NCBI GenBank assembly: GCA_003506735.1 | Contig: DNYS01000064.1 | Coordinates: forward strand, 3,905-20,422 | DNA length: 16,518 nt | Direction: 5' to 3' | Origin: Nitrospinota bacterium | GTDB lineage: Bacteria > UBA8248 | Part shown: in pieces, positions 6,460-13,176 of the stretch | How the letters are laid out: each line of letters begins with the position of its first letter | Position numbering within the stretch: the stretch's first letter is position 1 | Notes under the pieces: model-generated | Told to the model about the DNA's origin: nothing | Databases searched by the model: none | What the model saw: the letters and a program-made list of their open reading frames with translations, nothing else | Program-made: the position numbers and the translations under genes

Positions 6460-7284
6460 TTGTCTCCCAAACCGCCTCCGATTTCGAAAAAGAGCGCACT
6501 TGCGATTCTGGGCCTCTCGGGGACCGCCGCGCAGGAGGATATTCACCGCGCCTACCGGCGGCTGGCCTTCGAATTTCATCCGGATCGCCACGCCGGCCAG
6601 CTGGAAATGGAGGCGCGCTTCAAGGAGATCGGCGAGGCCTACCGGGCGCTGATCTCGGGGGCGGGAGAGGATGCACCCCCCACCCTGGACGCCTCGGACG
6701 ACCTGTCGGCGCGGGGGCGCGATCTTCACTTCGACATCATGGTGGATTTCCTCGAGGCGGCTGCGGGCGGTGAGGTCGGCGTCCGGATACAGCGGCCCTT
6801 CGCCTGCCCGGATTGCGGCGGGTCGCCCGGGTTGTCCGAGGCGTCCGGGGTGGGATCGTGCAAGGTGTGCGGCGGGGCGGGCGAGATATTCGAGGAGGCG
6901 CTCGTGAACGCCCTCCTTCCCTCCGGCCTCGAGGACGGGGAGAAGGTCCGGGTTCCCATGGAGGGGGCTCCTGGCAGCGCGGGGGGCAGGCCGGGAGACC
7001 TGGTTCTCACGGTGACCTCGGCGCGCCATCCCGCCTTGGAGCGGCGCGGCCTCGACGTGCACAGCGAGGTGGGCGTCCCCCGGTTCCGCCTGATCGCCGG
7101 GGGAACCGTGCGCGTCTTCACCGTCCGGGGCGCCGCCCACGTCGAGATTCCGCCCCGAACGGCTCCGGGCCGGACCTTTCGCCTCAAGGGCTGGGGGATC
7201 CAGCGCAGGCAGGGCGGGCGCCCTGTCTCCGGCGATCACATAGTCCGGATCGTTGAGATGCCCTCCAAGCCGCCCCGGAGGTGA
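6460..7284 (+). CDS. Reduced DnaJ-like co-chaperone (J domain, one zinc site, substrate-binding domain)
   Basis: A 274-residue protein. The J domain occupies about residues 8-67 (ALAILGLSGTAAQEDIHRAYRRL) with the Hsp70-stimulating HPD motif at 40-42. After a short acidic linker without a Gly/Phe-rich region comes a DnaJ C-terminal domain (HFDIMVDFLEAAAGGEVGV, about 90-108). This holds only two CX2C motifs, Cys116/119 and Cys134/137, where DnaJ has four, so one zinc site at most. The second beta domain ends at GDHIVRIVEMP (259-268) and the usual C-terminal dimerisation segment is missing. It should partner a DnaK-type Hsp70, not present here. The start is TTG 6460 with an excellent AAGGAGG. 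A C9 tract and a candidate promoter lie upstream. It is not canonical dnaJ, which is about 370-380 residues, and is better seen as a specialised J-protein. Confidence 0.88.
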   Translation: MSPKPPPISKKSALAILGLSGTAAQEDIHRAYRRLAFEFHPDRHAGQLEMEARFKEIGEAYRALISGAGEDAPPTLDASDDLSARGRDLHFDIMVDFLEAAAGGEVGVRIQRPFACPDCGGSPGLSEASGVGSCKVCGGAGEIFEEALVNALLPSGLEDGEKVRVPMEGAPGSAGGRPGDLVLTVTSARHPALERRGLDVHSEVGVPRFRLIAGGTVRVFTVRGAAHVEIPPRTAPGRTFRLKGWGIQRRQGGRPVSGDHIVRIVEMPSKPPRR

Positions 7285-7313
7285 GCGGCGGAATCCCGGC
7301 CCGGGCGCGGCGG

Positions 7314-7712
7314 CTATTCCTTCTCGACCAGTTCCCAGAGGGTGCCCATCGTGCTTTGGGGTTCGATGAAGGCGATGATGTGGCCCATGAATCCGGGCCG
7401 GGGAACCTCGTCGATCAGCTTGAACCCTTCCGCCTTCAGGCGGGCCATCTCGGCCTTGATGTCGTCCACCTCATAGGCCACGTGGTGGACGCCCTCCTCG
7501 TGGCGCTCGATGAATTTCGAGATTCCCGATTCTCCCCGAATGGGGGAGAGGGGTTCGATCAGGTCCCCGCCCAGGTCGAGCATGGCGAGGTCCACGTTGC
7601 CGTCCTTGGAGGACTCGCGTCCGAGCAGCTTCGCCCCCGCGCCCTTGTAGAGGGCGATGGCCCCGTCCATGTCCTTCACCGCGATGCCGATGTGGTGCAC
7701 CTTGTTGAACAT
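7314..7712 (-). CDS. mce: Methylmalonyl-CoA epimerase (VOC/glyoxalase superfamily)
   Basis: A 132-residue protein of usual epimerase length. It interconverts (2S)- and (2R)-methylmalonyl-CoA, linking propionyl-CoA carboxylase with the B12-dependent mutase. The two beta-alpha-beta-beta-beta units of the VOC fold are evident: VHHIGIAVKDMDGAIALYK at 5-23 and GVHHVAYEVDDIKAEMARL at 74-92. Likely metal ligands are His7, Glu53 (LIEPLSP), His77 and Glu127 (LWELVE); the AFIEPQSTMGTLWELVE end is characteristic of epimerases, although a related VOC lyase cannot be excluded. GGAG precedes the ATG at good distance. It is the last gene of a minus-strand run, 44 nt after pyrR. The carboxylase and mutase are not in the window. 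Confidence 0.8.
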   Translation of the reverse strand: MFNKVHHIGIAVKDMDGAIALYKGAGAKLLGRESSKDGNVDLAMLDLGGDLIEPLSPIRGESGISKFIERHEEGVHHVAYEVDDIKAEMARLKAEGFKLIDEVPRPGFMGHIIAFIEPQSTMGTLWELVEKE

Positions 7713-7756
7713 GCTTTTCTCCGTTCGCTATGAGGCCGAAAGAAATGCGCCGCCCC

Positions 7757-8308
7757 TCAGGCGGGCCTGACCAGCCATACGCCGTCCTCGCCGTCCACCT
7801 CCCGGAGGCGGACGTTGACTCGCTCGGCGGTGGCGGTGGGTACGTTTTTTCCGGTGAAATCGGGCCGGAAGGGAAGCTCGCGGTGCCCCCGGTCGATCAG
7901 GACAGCGAGCCATACCCGGCGCGGCCGCCCGATTTCGGCCAGCGCATCGAGGGCGGCGCGGACCGTGCGCCCGGTGAAGAATACATCGTCCACCAGGACG
8001 ATCTGCCGCTCGGCGAGGTCAAAGCCGATCTCGGTGGGGCCGAAAATTCTTCCCCCGCCGGGGTGGTCCACGTCGTCCCGGTGGATTCCGATGTCGAGCG
8101 TGCCCACGGGCGGCTCGATCTCCTCCATCTCCTCGACCAAGCGGGCCAGCCGCTGGGCGAGGGGTTCTCCGCGCGTGCGCACCCCGATGAGGGCCAGATG
8201 CGGATCGCCCGCGCAAATTTCGGCGATCTCAGAGGCCATCCGGCGGAGAGCCAGTTCGAGCTCTCGCTCCCTCATGAGAATGGTGCCTCCGTTCCGCTCG
8301 CCGTTCAC
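7757..8308 (-). CDS. pyrR: PyrR: pyrimidine attenuation regulator / uracil phosphoribosyltransferase
   Basis: A 183-residue type I phosphoribosyltransferase-fold protein. The PRPP loop IVLVDDVFFTGRTVRAAL is at 103-120, GVRTRGEPLAQRL at 42-54, and the PyrR signature IDRGHRELPFRPDFTGKNVPT at 138-158. In known members PyrR binds pyr mRNA leaders with UMP and has uracil phosphoribosyltransferase activity; in many Gram-negatives the RNA role is unproven. The start is GTG at 8306-8308 with AGGAG 6 nt upstream; an internal ATG at codon 12 also has GGAGG but at long spacing. It is usually followed by pyrB and pyrC; here it lies between the tRNA nucleotidyltransferase gene and mce, with no pyrimidine gene nearby. 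Confidence 0.93.
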   Translation of the reverse strand: MNGERNGGTILMRERELELALRRMASEIAEICAGDPHLALIGVRTRGEPLAQRLARLVEEMEEIEPPVGTLDIGIHRDDVDHPGGGRIFGPTEIGFDLAERQIVLVDDVFFTGRTVRAALDALAEIGRPRRVWLAVLIDRGHRELPFRPDFTGKNVPTATAERVNVRLREVDGEDGVWLVRPA

Positions 8309-8336
8309 CGGAGTCTCCTAAAAAACACGGGCCTTG

Positions 8337-8365
8337 AAAAAAAAACGGCCTGCAAAAGTCAGGTC
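8337..8365 (-). terminator. Weak terminator/attenuator-like element before pyrR
   Basis: On the minus strand a short stem (CCTG at 8363-8360 with CAGG at 8352-8349, loop of 7 nt) is followed by one unpaired base region and a run of nine T (8345-8337). Only 4 bp pair cleanly. It could reduce read-through from the upstream gene into pyrR; it is not a convincing PyrR-binding RNA. Confidence 0.25.
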
Positions 8366-8386
8366 CCGCAAAATCGGGTGCGGTCC

Positions 8387-9712
8387 CTATCCACTCCGCA
8401 GCGCGCCGAAGCGCTCGTTCACGAACGCCTCGGCCGCCTCCCTCGTCCGCACCCGGCCCTCGAGTTGTTCGTCCTCGACAGCCCTTAATATCTCCCCGAA
8501 GGGCGGACCCGGCTCGAATCCCATCGCGGCCAGATCGTGGCCGTCCAGAATTCGTGCGGGGCGGAGGTCTTCCTCGGTTATCCCGGCCCGTTTTTCCAGG
8601 CAAAAATCGCGCGTGGCGAGATTTCCGTGGCTTGCCAGGCAGTCGATCCGGTGGAGCTCCAGGAGTTCGGAAAAGTGTGGCTCCCGCAGGAAGCGCTTCA
8701 GGGTGGACTCGCGCATTTTCCGGACGTTCATGAACTTCATGTGGTCCCTGACGATATCGCGGATTCGCTCCGCCGTCTCGCCCGGTATTTTCAGGCGCTC
8801 GCAAATCTCCTCCGAAATCCGCGCGCCCGCCGCCGCATGGCCGTTGAAGCGGATCCGGTCGGTCACGGCGTAGGTCGCGGGTTTTCCCACATCGTGCAGG
8901 AGCGCGGCCCAGGCGAGGGCGGGGCCCGGATCGCGAAGCTGGGCGAGAACCATCATGACGTGGGTCCATACGTCGCCCTCGGGGTGAAACTGGGGCGGCT
9001 GCTCCACGCCCTCCATCTCGGCCGCCTCGGGCAATACCTCCCGAAGGAGGCCGGTTTCCCGGAGCAGCTCGAAGGCGCGCTCCGGATGGGGGCCGGTAAG
9101 CATCATCGTGAGTTCGGCGCGCACGCGCTCGGCGCTCGTGCGCCGGATGAGGGGGACGAGCTTTTTGACGGCGGCGAGGGTTTCCTCCTCGATGGCGTAG
9201 TCGAACCGCGCCGCGAACCGCACCGCGCGCAGGAGGCGCAAGTGGTCCTCTTCGAAGCGCCGGGCAGGATCGCCGATGGCCCGGATCAAGCGCCTATCGA
9301 TGTCCTCTTGCCCTCCGACGTAGTCGATGATCTTTCCCTCGACCGGGTCGAGGAACATGCCGTTGATCGAAAAATCGCGCCGCCGGGCGTCCTCTTCCTC
9401 CCCGGCGGGATGAACGGCGCTCGGGTGGCGACCGTCGAGGTAGGCCTCCTCGGTGCGGAACTGGGCGACCTCATACTCCCCGTCGGGCAGGATGACGAGG
9501 ACGACCCCGAACTTCGCGCCCACGGCCTCGGTGCGCTCGAAGAGGCGGGCGACCTCACCGGGGTCCGCCCCGGAGGCGATGTCCCAGTCCGTCGGCGCAC
9601 GGCCCATCGCCCGGTCGCGGACGCAACCGCCCGCCAGGAGCGCCCGATGGCCGCGCCCGCGCAGCGCGTTGATAATGTGCAGCGCCCCCTCGGGGGGGCC
9701 GGTTTCCGGCAT
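8387..9712 (-). CDS. CCA tRNA nucleotidyltransferase / poly(A) polymerase family protein with HD domain
   Basis: A 441-residue class II nucleotidyltransferase. The catalytic domain has LLAGGCVRDRAMGR (26-38), the metal-binding Asp42/Asp44 in DWD, RRDFSINGMFLDP (111-123), and the nucleotide-recognition segment RFEEDHLRLLRAVRFAARF (152-170) including the Glu-Asp-x-x-Arg type motif. The C-terminal half carries an HD domain with His243, His251 and His273-Asp274 in LLHDVGKP. In E. coli-type CCA enzymes an HD domain supplies phosphohydrolase activity. Whether this enzyme adds CCA, only A or C, or poly(A) cannot be decided from sequence alone, so no symbol is given. ATG 9712 has AGGAG and GAGG upstream. 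First gene of a minus-strand run with pyrR and mce. Confidence 0.93.
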   Translation of the reverse strand: MPETGPPEGALHIINALRGRGHRALLAGGCVRDRAMGRAPTDWDIASGADPGEVARLFERTEAVGAKFGVVLVILPDGEYEVAQFRTEEAYLDGRHPSAVHPAGEEEDARRRDFSINGMFLDPVEGKIIDYVGGQEDIDRRLIRAIGDPARRFEEDHLRLLRAVRFAARFDYAIEEETLAAVKKLVPLIRRTSAERVRAELTMMLTGPHPERAFELLRETGLLREVLPEAAEMEGVEQPPQFHPEGDVWTHVMMVLAQLRDPGPALAWAALLHDVGKPATYAVTDRIRFNGHAAAGARISEEICERLKIPGETAERIRDIVRDHMKFMNVRKMRESTLKRFLREPHFSELLELHRIDCLASHGNLATRDFCLEKRAGITEEDLRPARILDGHDLAAMGFEPGPPFGEILRAVEDEQLEGRVRTREAAEAFVNERFGALRSG

Positions 9713-9779
9713 GTCGCCGCCTCGCTCCTGTCCGGCGGGAGGGCTCTCCCGCTCCCAGGGAAGATAGCGGAATCTTGGG

Positions 9780-9822
9780 CATCCAGCGAGGGGGCTCCCG
9801 CTGGATGTGCCCTCGCTGGATG
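9780..9822. repeat. 13-bp perfect inverted repeat with nested third arm
   Basis: CATCCAGCGAGGG (9780-9792) is the exact reverse complement of CCCTCGCTGGATG (9810-9822). A further CGCTGGATG at 9799-9807 can pair with the same left arm, so two alternative hairpins exist. It lies in the 222-bp divergent region between the nucleotidyltransferase and the TPR-like gene, about 70 nt upstream of the former's start. Confidence 0.8.
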
Positions 9823-9843
9823 CGCCCCCGGTGGATTTTCCCC
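9799..9843. repeat. Three tandem copies of a degenerate 15-bp unit
   Basis: CGCTGGATGTGCCCT (9799-9813), CGCTGGATGCGCCCC (9814-9828) and CGGTGGATTTTCCCC (9829-9843) follow head to tail, decaying in identity. They overlap the inverted repeat just before. Confidence 0.75.
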
Positions 9844-9920
9844 TGGGGCCATTCCGGGAGGCGCCGGGGCCGGGACGCGATGTTGATAGCGGGCGCGGGG
9901 CTTTGGTAGCGTGTCTTTAT

Positions 9921-9926
9921 AAGGAG
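9921..9926 (+). promoter_or_regulatory. Ribosome-binding site deciding a TTG start
   Basis: AAGGAG lies 8 nt before TTG 9935, which also gives a complete signal peptide. A TTGATA at 9883-9888 could be a -35 box for this gene, but no good -10 follows at the right distance. Confidence 0.65.
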
Positions 9927-9934
9927 AAAATCCA

Positions 9935-10990
9935 TTGCGCCGAGCCGCTGGGTTCGCCACTGCTATTTTTTTGGTCATCGCCGCGCCCGCGCCAGCCCGG
10001 GCGGCTTCTCCTCTCGAAGCCGGCATCCGGCGGGGCCTCCGGGCCACCGCCGCGGGCGGCTACGAGGAGGCCCTGCGCGAGTTCGAGGGCGTGGTGAAAA
10101 AAGCGCCCGGCGATCCCAGGGGCTATTTTTTCCTCGCCTCGGTCTACAGCATCCTGGCCGGGCATTTTGAGGATCCGCCCTTCCGGGAGGGATTCGAGAA
10201 AAACGCCGCGCGGGCGGCCGCCCTCGCCGAGGAACGGATCAAGGCGGCCCCGAAGGATGCCGAGGCCTATCTTCTCGGGGGTCTGGCAGCCGGAATGCGG
10301 GCGCTGGCGGCTTCCCGGCGGAAGAGCTACGTCCGGGCGCTCATAAGGAGCCTGAAAACCAAGCGCTATCTCGAGCGGGCGATCGCCCTGAACCCAAAGC
10401 TCGAGGACGCCTACTACGGGCTGGGCCTCTATTATTTCTGGCGCACCCGGGCCAAATGGCTCCGCGACCTGGCCCCGCTGCTCGGCGACACGGGCGATAC
10501 CGGGATTCGCTACATGCGCCGGGTTGCCAGGGGCGGCAGATGGCTCCGGGACCTGGCGCGGATCGAGCTAGTCTACGCATTTTATGCGGACAACAAATTC
10601 GCCGATGCCCGCGCCGTCCTCGCCGGGCTGATCGGGGACTATCCCGATCAGCCCCACTACCGCTTCGCCCATGCGGAGGGGTATTTCGTTCAAAAAAAAT
10701 ACAAGCGCGCAAGGGCGATGTTCCGGAGGCTGCGCGGGCGCTTCCGGCACATCGAGGGCAGGGTCGAGGGGTTTTATGCGAATTACGCCGAATGGCGCAT
10801 CGCGCGATGCGACTACCGGCTGGGCGACAAGGAGGCGGCGCGGCGGGGCGCCGAGCGGGTCGCCGCCAAGCCGGACCTGGGCTCGCCCCTGATGCGGCGG
10901 GTGCGCAAGGCGGCGGCGGACCTTGTGCATCTCATCGATAGCGAAGAATATATGGCCGACAGATTCCCGGTCTCACCCAAAAAAAAATAA
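9935..10990 (+). CDS. Exported tetratricopeptide-repeat-like protein
   Basis: A 351-residue protein with a Sec signal peptide (Arg-Arg, hydrophobic FATAIFLVIAAPAPA, cleavage after residue 23 or 24, PARA), so periplasmic or membrane-associated. No lipobox cysteine is seen. The mature part is alpha-helical with TPR-like repeats: GGYEEALREFEGVVKKAPGD (about 40-59), YLERAIALNPKLEDAYYGLG (about 145-164) and KKYKRARAMFRRLRGRF (about 251-267). These suggest a protein-protein scaffold. A basic middle and C-terminus ending in three Lys encoded by a run of nine A (10979-10987) is notable, as slippage there would only alter the last residues. No enzymatic motif. Start TTG 9935 has AAGGAG at 8 nt. It precedes the tandem oxidoreductases by 60 bp; a functional link is not evident. 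I do not recognise a named orthologue. Confidence 0.85.
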   Translation: MRRAAGFATAIFLVIAAPAPARAASPLEAGIRRGLRATAAGGYEEALREFEGVVKKAPGDPRGYFFLASVYSILAGHFEDPPFREGFEKNAARAAALAEERIKAAPKDAEAYLLGGLAAGMRALAASRRKSYVRALIRSLKTKRYLERAIALNPKLEDAYYGLGLYYFWRTRAKWLRDLAPLLGDTGDTGIRYMRRVARGGRWLRDLARIELVYAFYADNKFADARAVLAGLIGDYPDQPHYRFAHAEGYFVQKKYKRARAMFRRLRGRFRHIEGRVEGFYANYAEWRIARCDYRLGDKEAARRGAERVAAKPDLGSPLMRRVRKAAADLVHLIDSEEYMADRFPVSPKKK

Positions 10991-11050
10991 TCCGGGGCCG
11001 GGGGGTTCATTCGCGTCAATTCGTCATTTATTCAACCTGAAAGGGATGCC

Positions 11051-12025
11051 ATGAAAGCGGTTCGCGTACACAAGTTTGATCTATCCGTTCCGATGCAGGA
11101 AGAGGAAATCGAGGACGCCGCCGCCCAGCCGGGAGAGCTTCTGATCCGGGCGGGAGCGATGGGCGTCAACCCGGTGGACATCGCCATCCGGGCGAACAAG
11201 CACCCCTATGCGAAGATGGTGACGCCCCCCTACGTCCCGGGCGCCGAGGCGGCGGGCGAGGTGGTGGCCATCGGCGAGGGTGTGGAGGGCTTCGAGGTGG
11301 GCCAGCGCGTCTACGGGCGGGCGATGGGGGGCGGCTACGCGGAACTGGTGCGCCTCCCGGCGGATGGGGCCGCCGAGCTTCCCGAGGCTTACAGCTACGA
11401 GGAGGGCGCGGGCATCACGGTTCCCTTCTACACGGCCTGGAACGCCCTGGTGATCAAGGCCGAGGCAGGGCCCGGCGAGACGGTTCTCGTCCAGGGCGGG
11501 GCCGGGGGCGTCGGCAGCGCCGCGATTCAGATCGCCAAGCGGATGGGCTGCCGGGTGTTCGCGACGGTGAGTTCCGGAGAGAAGGCGGATTATTGCCGGA
11601 GCCTCGGCGCCGATGAGACGATCAACTACCGCGAGGAGAATTTCGCCGAGCGGTGCATGGAACTCACCGGCGGGCGCGGGGTGGATGTCATCGTCGAACT
11701 CGCCGCTTGCGATAATTTCGACAAGGATCTCGATGCCATCTGCATCGATGGGCGCGTCATCGTCATCGGCACCGGAACCGGAAAAGGACCCATGACGGAT
11801 TTTCGGGTGCCCTCGGTGATGACCAAGGACGCGCGGGTGCTCGGCCTCGCGGTGGTGAACCTCATCCCCAAGATGGGCGAACTGATCCGGCGCTTCACGC
11901 CGGTTCTCCGCGAGGGGACGCTCAAGATCCACATCGACCGGGCGCTGCCGATGGAATCGGCCAACAAGGCGCACGATGTCGTGTTAAGTGGAAAATTTAT
12001 CGGAAAGGTGGTGCTCACGCCATGA
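11051..12025 (+). CDS. Zinc-independent MDR oxidoreductase (paralogue 2)
   Basis: 324 residues, aligning end to end with the copies at 1503 and 12022 without visible gaps. It has the GroES-like N-terminal domain (AMGVNPVDIAIRANKHPYAK at 37-55) and Rossmann domain with GGAGGVG at 149-155, which binds NADPH. The TINYREENFAERC and VVLSGKFIGKVVL segments recur in the paralogues. No zinc-binding cysteine cluster is seen. It differs from copy 1 at several substrate-facing stretches (for example RANKHPYAKMVTPPYVPG against RSGAHPLSKSLKLPWTPG), suggesting another substrate. AAGGG lies 5 nt before ATG. Its TGA overlaps the ATG of the next gene (ATGA, 12022-12025), so the two are translationally coupled and may act together, possibly as a heteromer. 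Confidence 0.92.
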   Translation: MKAVRVHKFDLSVPMQEEEIEDAAAQPGELLIRAGAMGVNPVDIAIRANKHPYAKMVTPPYVPGAEAAGEVVAIGEGVEGFEVGQRVYGRAMGGGYAELVRLPADGAAELPEAYSYEEGAGITVPFYTAWNALVIKAEAGPGETVLVQGGAGGVGSAAIQIAKRMGCRVFATVSSGEKADYCRSLGADETINYREENFAERCMELTGGRGVDVIVELAACDNFDKDLDAICIDGRVIVIGTGTGKGPMTDFRVPSVMTKDARVLGLAVVNLIPKMGELIRRFTPVLREGTLKIHIDRALPMESANKAHDVVLSGKFIGKVVLTP

Positions 12026-12996
12026 AAGCGGTCAGCGTTCATAAGCTCGGACTCGATACCCCCATGGTGGTGGAGGACCTGTCTGCCCCCCAGGCGGGGC
12101 CGGGGCAGGTGGTGGTGCGCGTTCGCGCGGCGGGGGTCAACCCGCTCGAAATTTCGATTCGCTCGGGCAATCATCCACGCTCGAAGATGATGCAGCTCCC
12201 CATGGTTTGCGGTACAGACGTTTCGGGCGAGGTGGAGGCCGTGGGCGAGGGCGTGGACGCCATCAAGGCCGGGGACCGGGTGTGGGGCCGCTCCCTGACC
12301 GGGGGGTACGCCGAAAAGGGCGTCCTCTCGGCGGCGGCGACCGGAATCCTTCCGGACAGTCTGACCTTCGAAGAGGGAGCCTGCCTGCCGATTCCCCTCC
12401 TCACGGCCTGGAACGCTCTGGTGATCAAGGGCGAAGCGGGGCTTGGCGAGACGGTGCTCGTCCAGGGCGGCGCGGGTGGCGTCGGCCATCTGGCGATTCA
12501 GCTGGCCCGGCACATGGGCTGCCGCGTGCTGGCGACGGTGAGTTCGGAGGAAAAGGCCGATTTTTGCCGGGAGGCGGGCGCCGAGGAGGTGATCAACTAC
12601 CGGGAGAGCAACGTTCCCGAGCGGGTGAAGGAGGTGACCGCCGGGCGGGGGGCGGACGTGGTGGTCGAAACCGCCGCCAGCGACAATCTGGCCGGCGACC
12701 TCGAACTCCTCGCCCTGAACGGGCGCATCGTCATCGTCGGCGGGGGCACGGGGAAGGGCTCGGAGGTGACGATCTCGCTCCGCCCGGCCATGAGCCGGGA
12801 CGCGCGGATGATGGGAATCTCCTCGGCCAACATGGCCCCGAATATCCCCAAGGCCCTCCTTCATCTGAGGCCCCTCCTCGAGCGGGGGGACATCCACCCT
12901 CATATCGGCCGCGAGCTTCCGCTCGATGAGGCCAACGATTCGCACGAACTGGTCCTGAGCGGAAAATTTTTGGGGAAGGTGGTGTTGAACGTGTAG
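12022..12996 (+). CDS. Zinc-independent MDR oxidoreductase (paralogue 3)
   Basis: 324 residues, third member of the gap-free set. GroES-like domain AAGVNPLEISIRSGNHPRSK at 37-55 and NADPH loop GGAGGVG at 149-155; VINYRESNVPERV and LVLSGKFLGKVVLNV correspond to the same places in the other copies. In copies 1 and 2 the sequence after AGVN/MGVN reads PVD; here it is PLE, a substitution of a usually conserved Asp in the substrate/cofactor cleft region, so activity may differ. The gene overlaps its upstream paralogue by 4 nt and has GGTGG inside that gene as ribosome-binding sequence. Two terminator-like hairpins follow. Reaction probably NADPH-dependent quinone or enone reduction; substrate unknown. 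Confidence 0.92.
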   Translation: MKAVSVHKLGLDTPMVVEDLSAPQAGPGQVVVRVRAAGVNPLEISIRSGNHPRSKMMQLPMVCGTDVSGEVEAVGEGVDAIKAGDRVWGRSLTGGYAEKGVLSAAATGILPDSLTFEEGACLPIPLLTAWNALVIKGEAGLGETVLVQGGAGGVGHLAIQLARHMGCRVLATVSSEEKADFCREAGAEEVINYRESNVPERVKEVTAGRGADVVVETAASDNLAGDLELLALNGRIVIVGGGTGKGSEVTISLRPAMSRDARMMGISSANMAPNIPKALLHLRPLLERGDIHPHIGRELPLDEANDSHELVLSGKFLGKVVLNV

Positions 12997-12997
12997 G

Positions 12998-13037
12998 GGG
13001 AAATGCGAATTTTCCCGCATTCCCGTTTGGTTTTCAT
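12998..13037 (+). terminator. First terminator-like hairpin after the tandem oxidoreductases
   Basis: GGGAAATGCG (12998-13007) pairs with CGCATTCCC (13016-13024) with one bulged A and an 8-nt loop, followed by a T-rich stretch GTTTGGTTTTCATTTA rather than a pure T-run. It begins directly behind the stop codon. Confidence 0.45.
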
Positions 13038-13049
13038 TTATCCAGCGAT

Positions 13050-13085
13050 AGTCCTCCCCGGTGGATGGCCGGGGGAGGATTTTTG
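13050..13085 (+). terminator. Intrinsic terminator of the oxidoreductase operon
   Basis: TCCTCCCCGG (13052-13061) and CCGGGGGAGGA (13069-13079) form a GC-rich stem with one bulged G and a 7-nt loop, followed by TTTTT (13080-13084). On the opposite strand no T-run follows, so it serves the plus strand. Confidence 0.75.
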
Positions 13086-13122
13086 CGCTTTGCGGTTGAG
13101 GGGCCGCGGTTCGAACAATTGA

Positions 13123-13163
13123 GGCGGCTCTGGCGGATGGGGCGGCTCTGGCGGATGGGGCGG
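13123..13163. repeat. Two perfect tandem copies of an 18-bp unit plus a partial third
   Basis: GGCGGCTCTGGCGGATGG occurs at 13123-13140 and 13141-13158, followed by GGCGG at 13159-13163. It lies in the convergent space between the oxidoreductase operon and the decarboxylase beta-subunit gene. Confidence 0.9.
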
Positions 13164-13176
13164 TTGGGAAAAAAGG

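Noticed and set aside
8537..9886. A 449-codon plus-strand open frame
   Set aside because: It is the antisense of the nucleotidyltransferase gene, whose motifs are unmistakable; high GC keeps the opposite frames open and the translation has no family features.
11626..13020. A 464-codon minus-strand open frame
   Set aside because: Antisense to both tandem oxidoreductases; His/Arg-rich, low-complexity translation typical of shadow frames.
13108..13116. GGTTCGAAC resembling a tRNA T-loop
   Set aside because: No acceptor, D or anticodon stem can be built around it; the surrounding bases are a repeat and a terminator.
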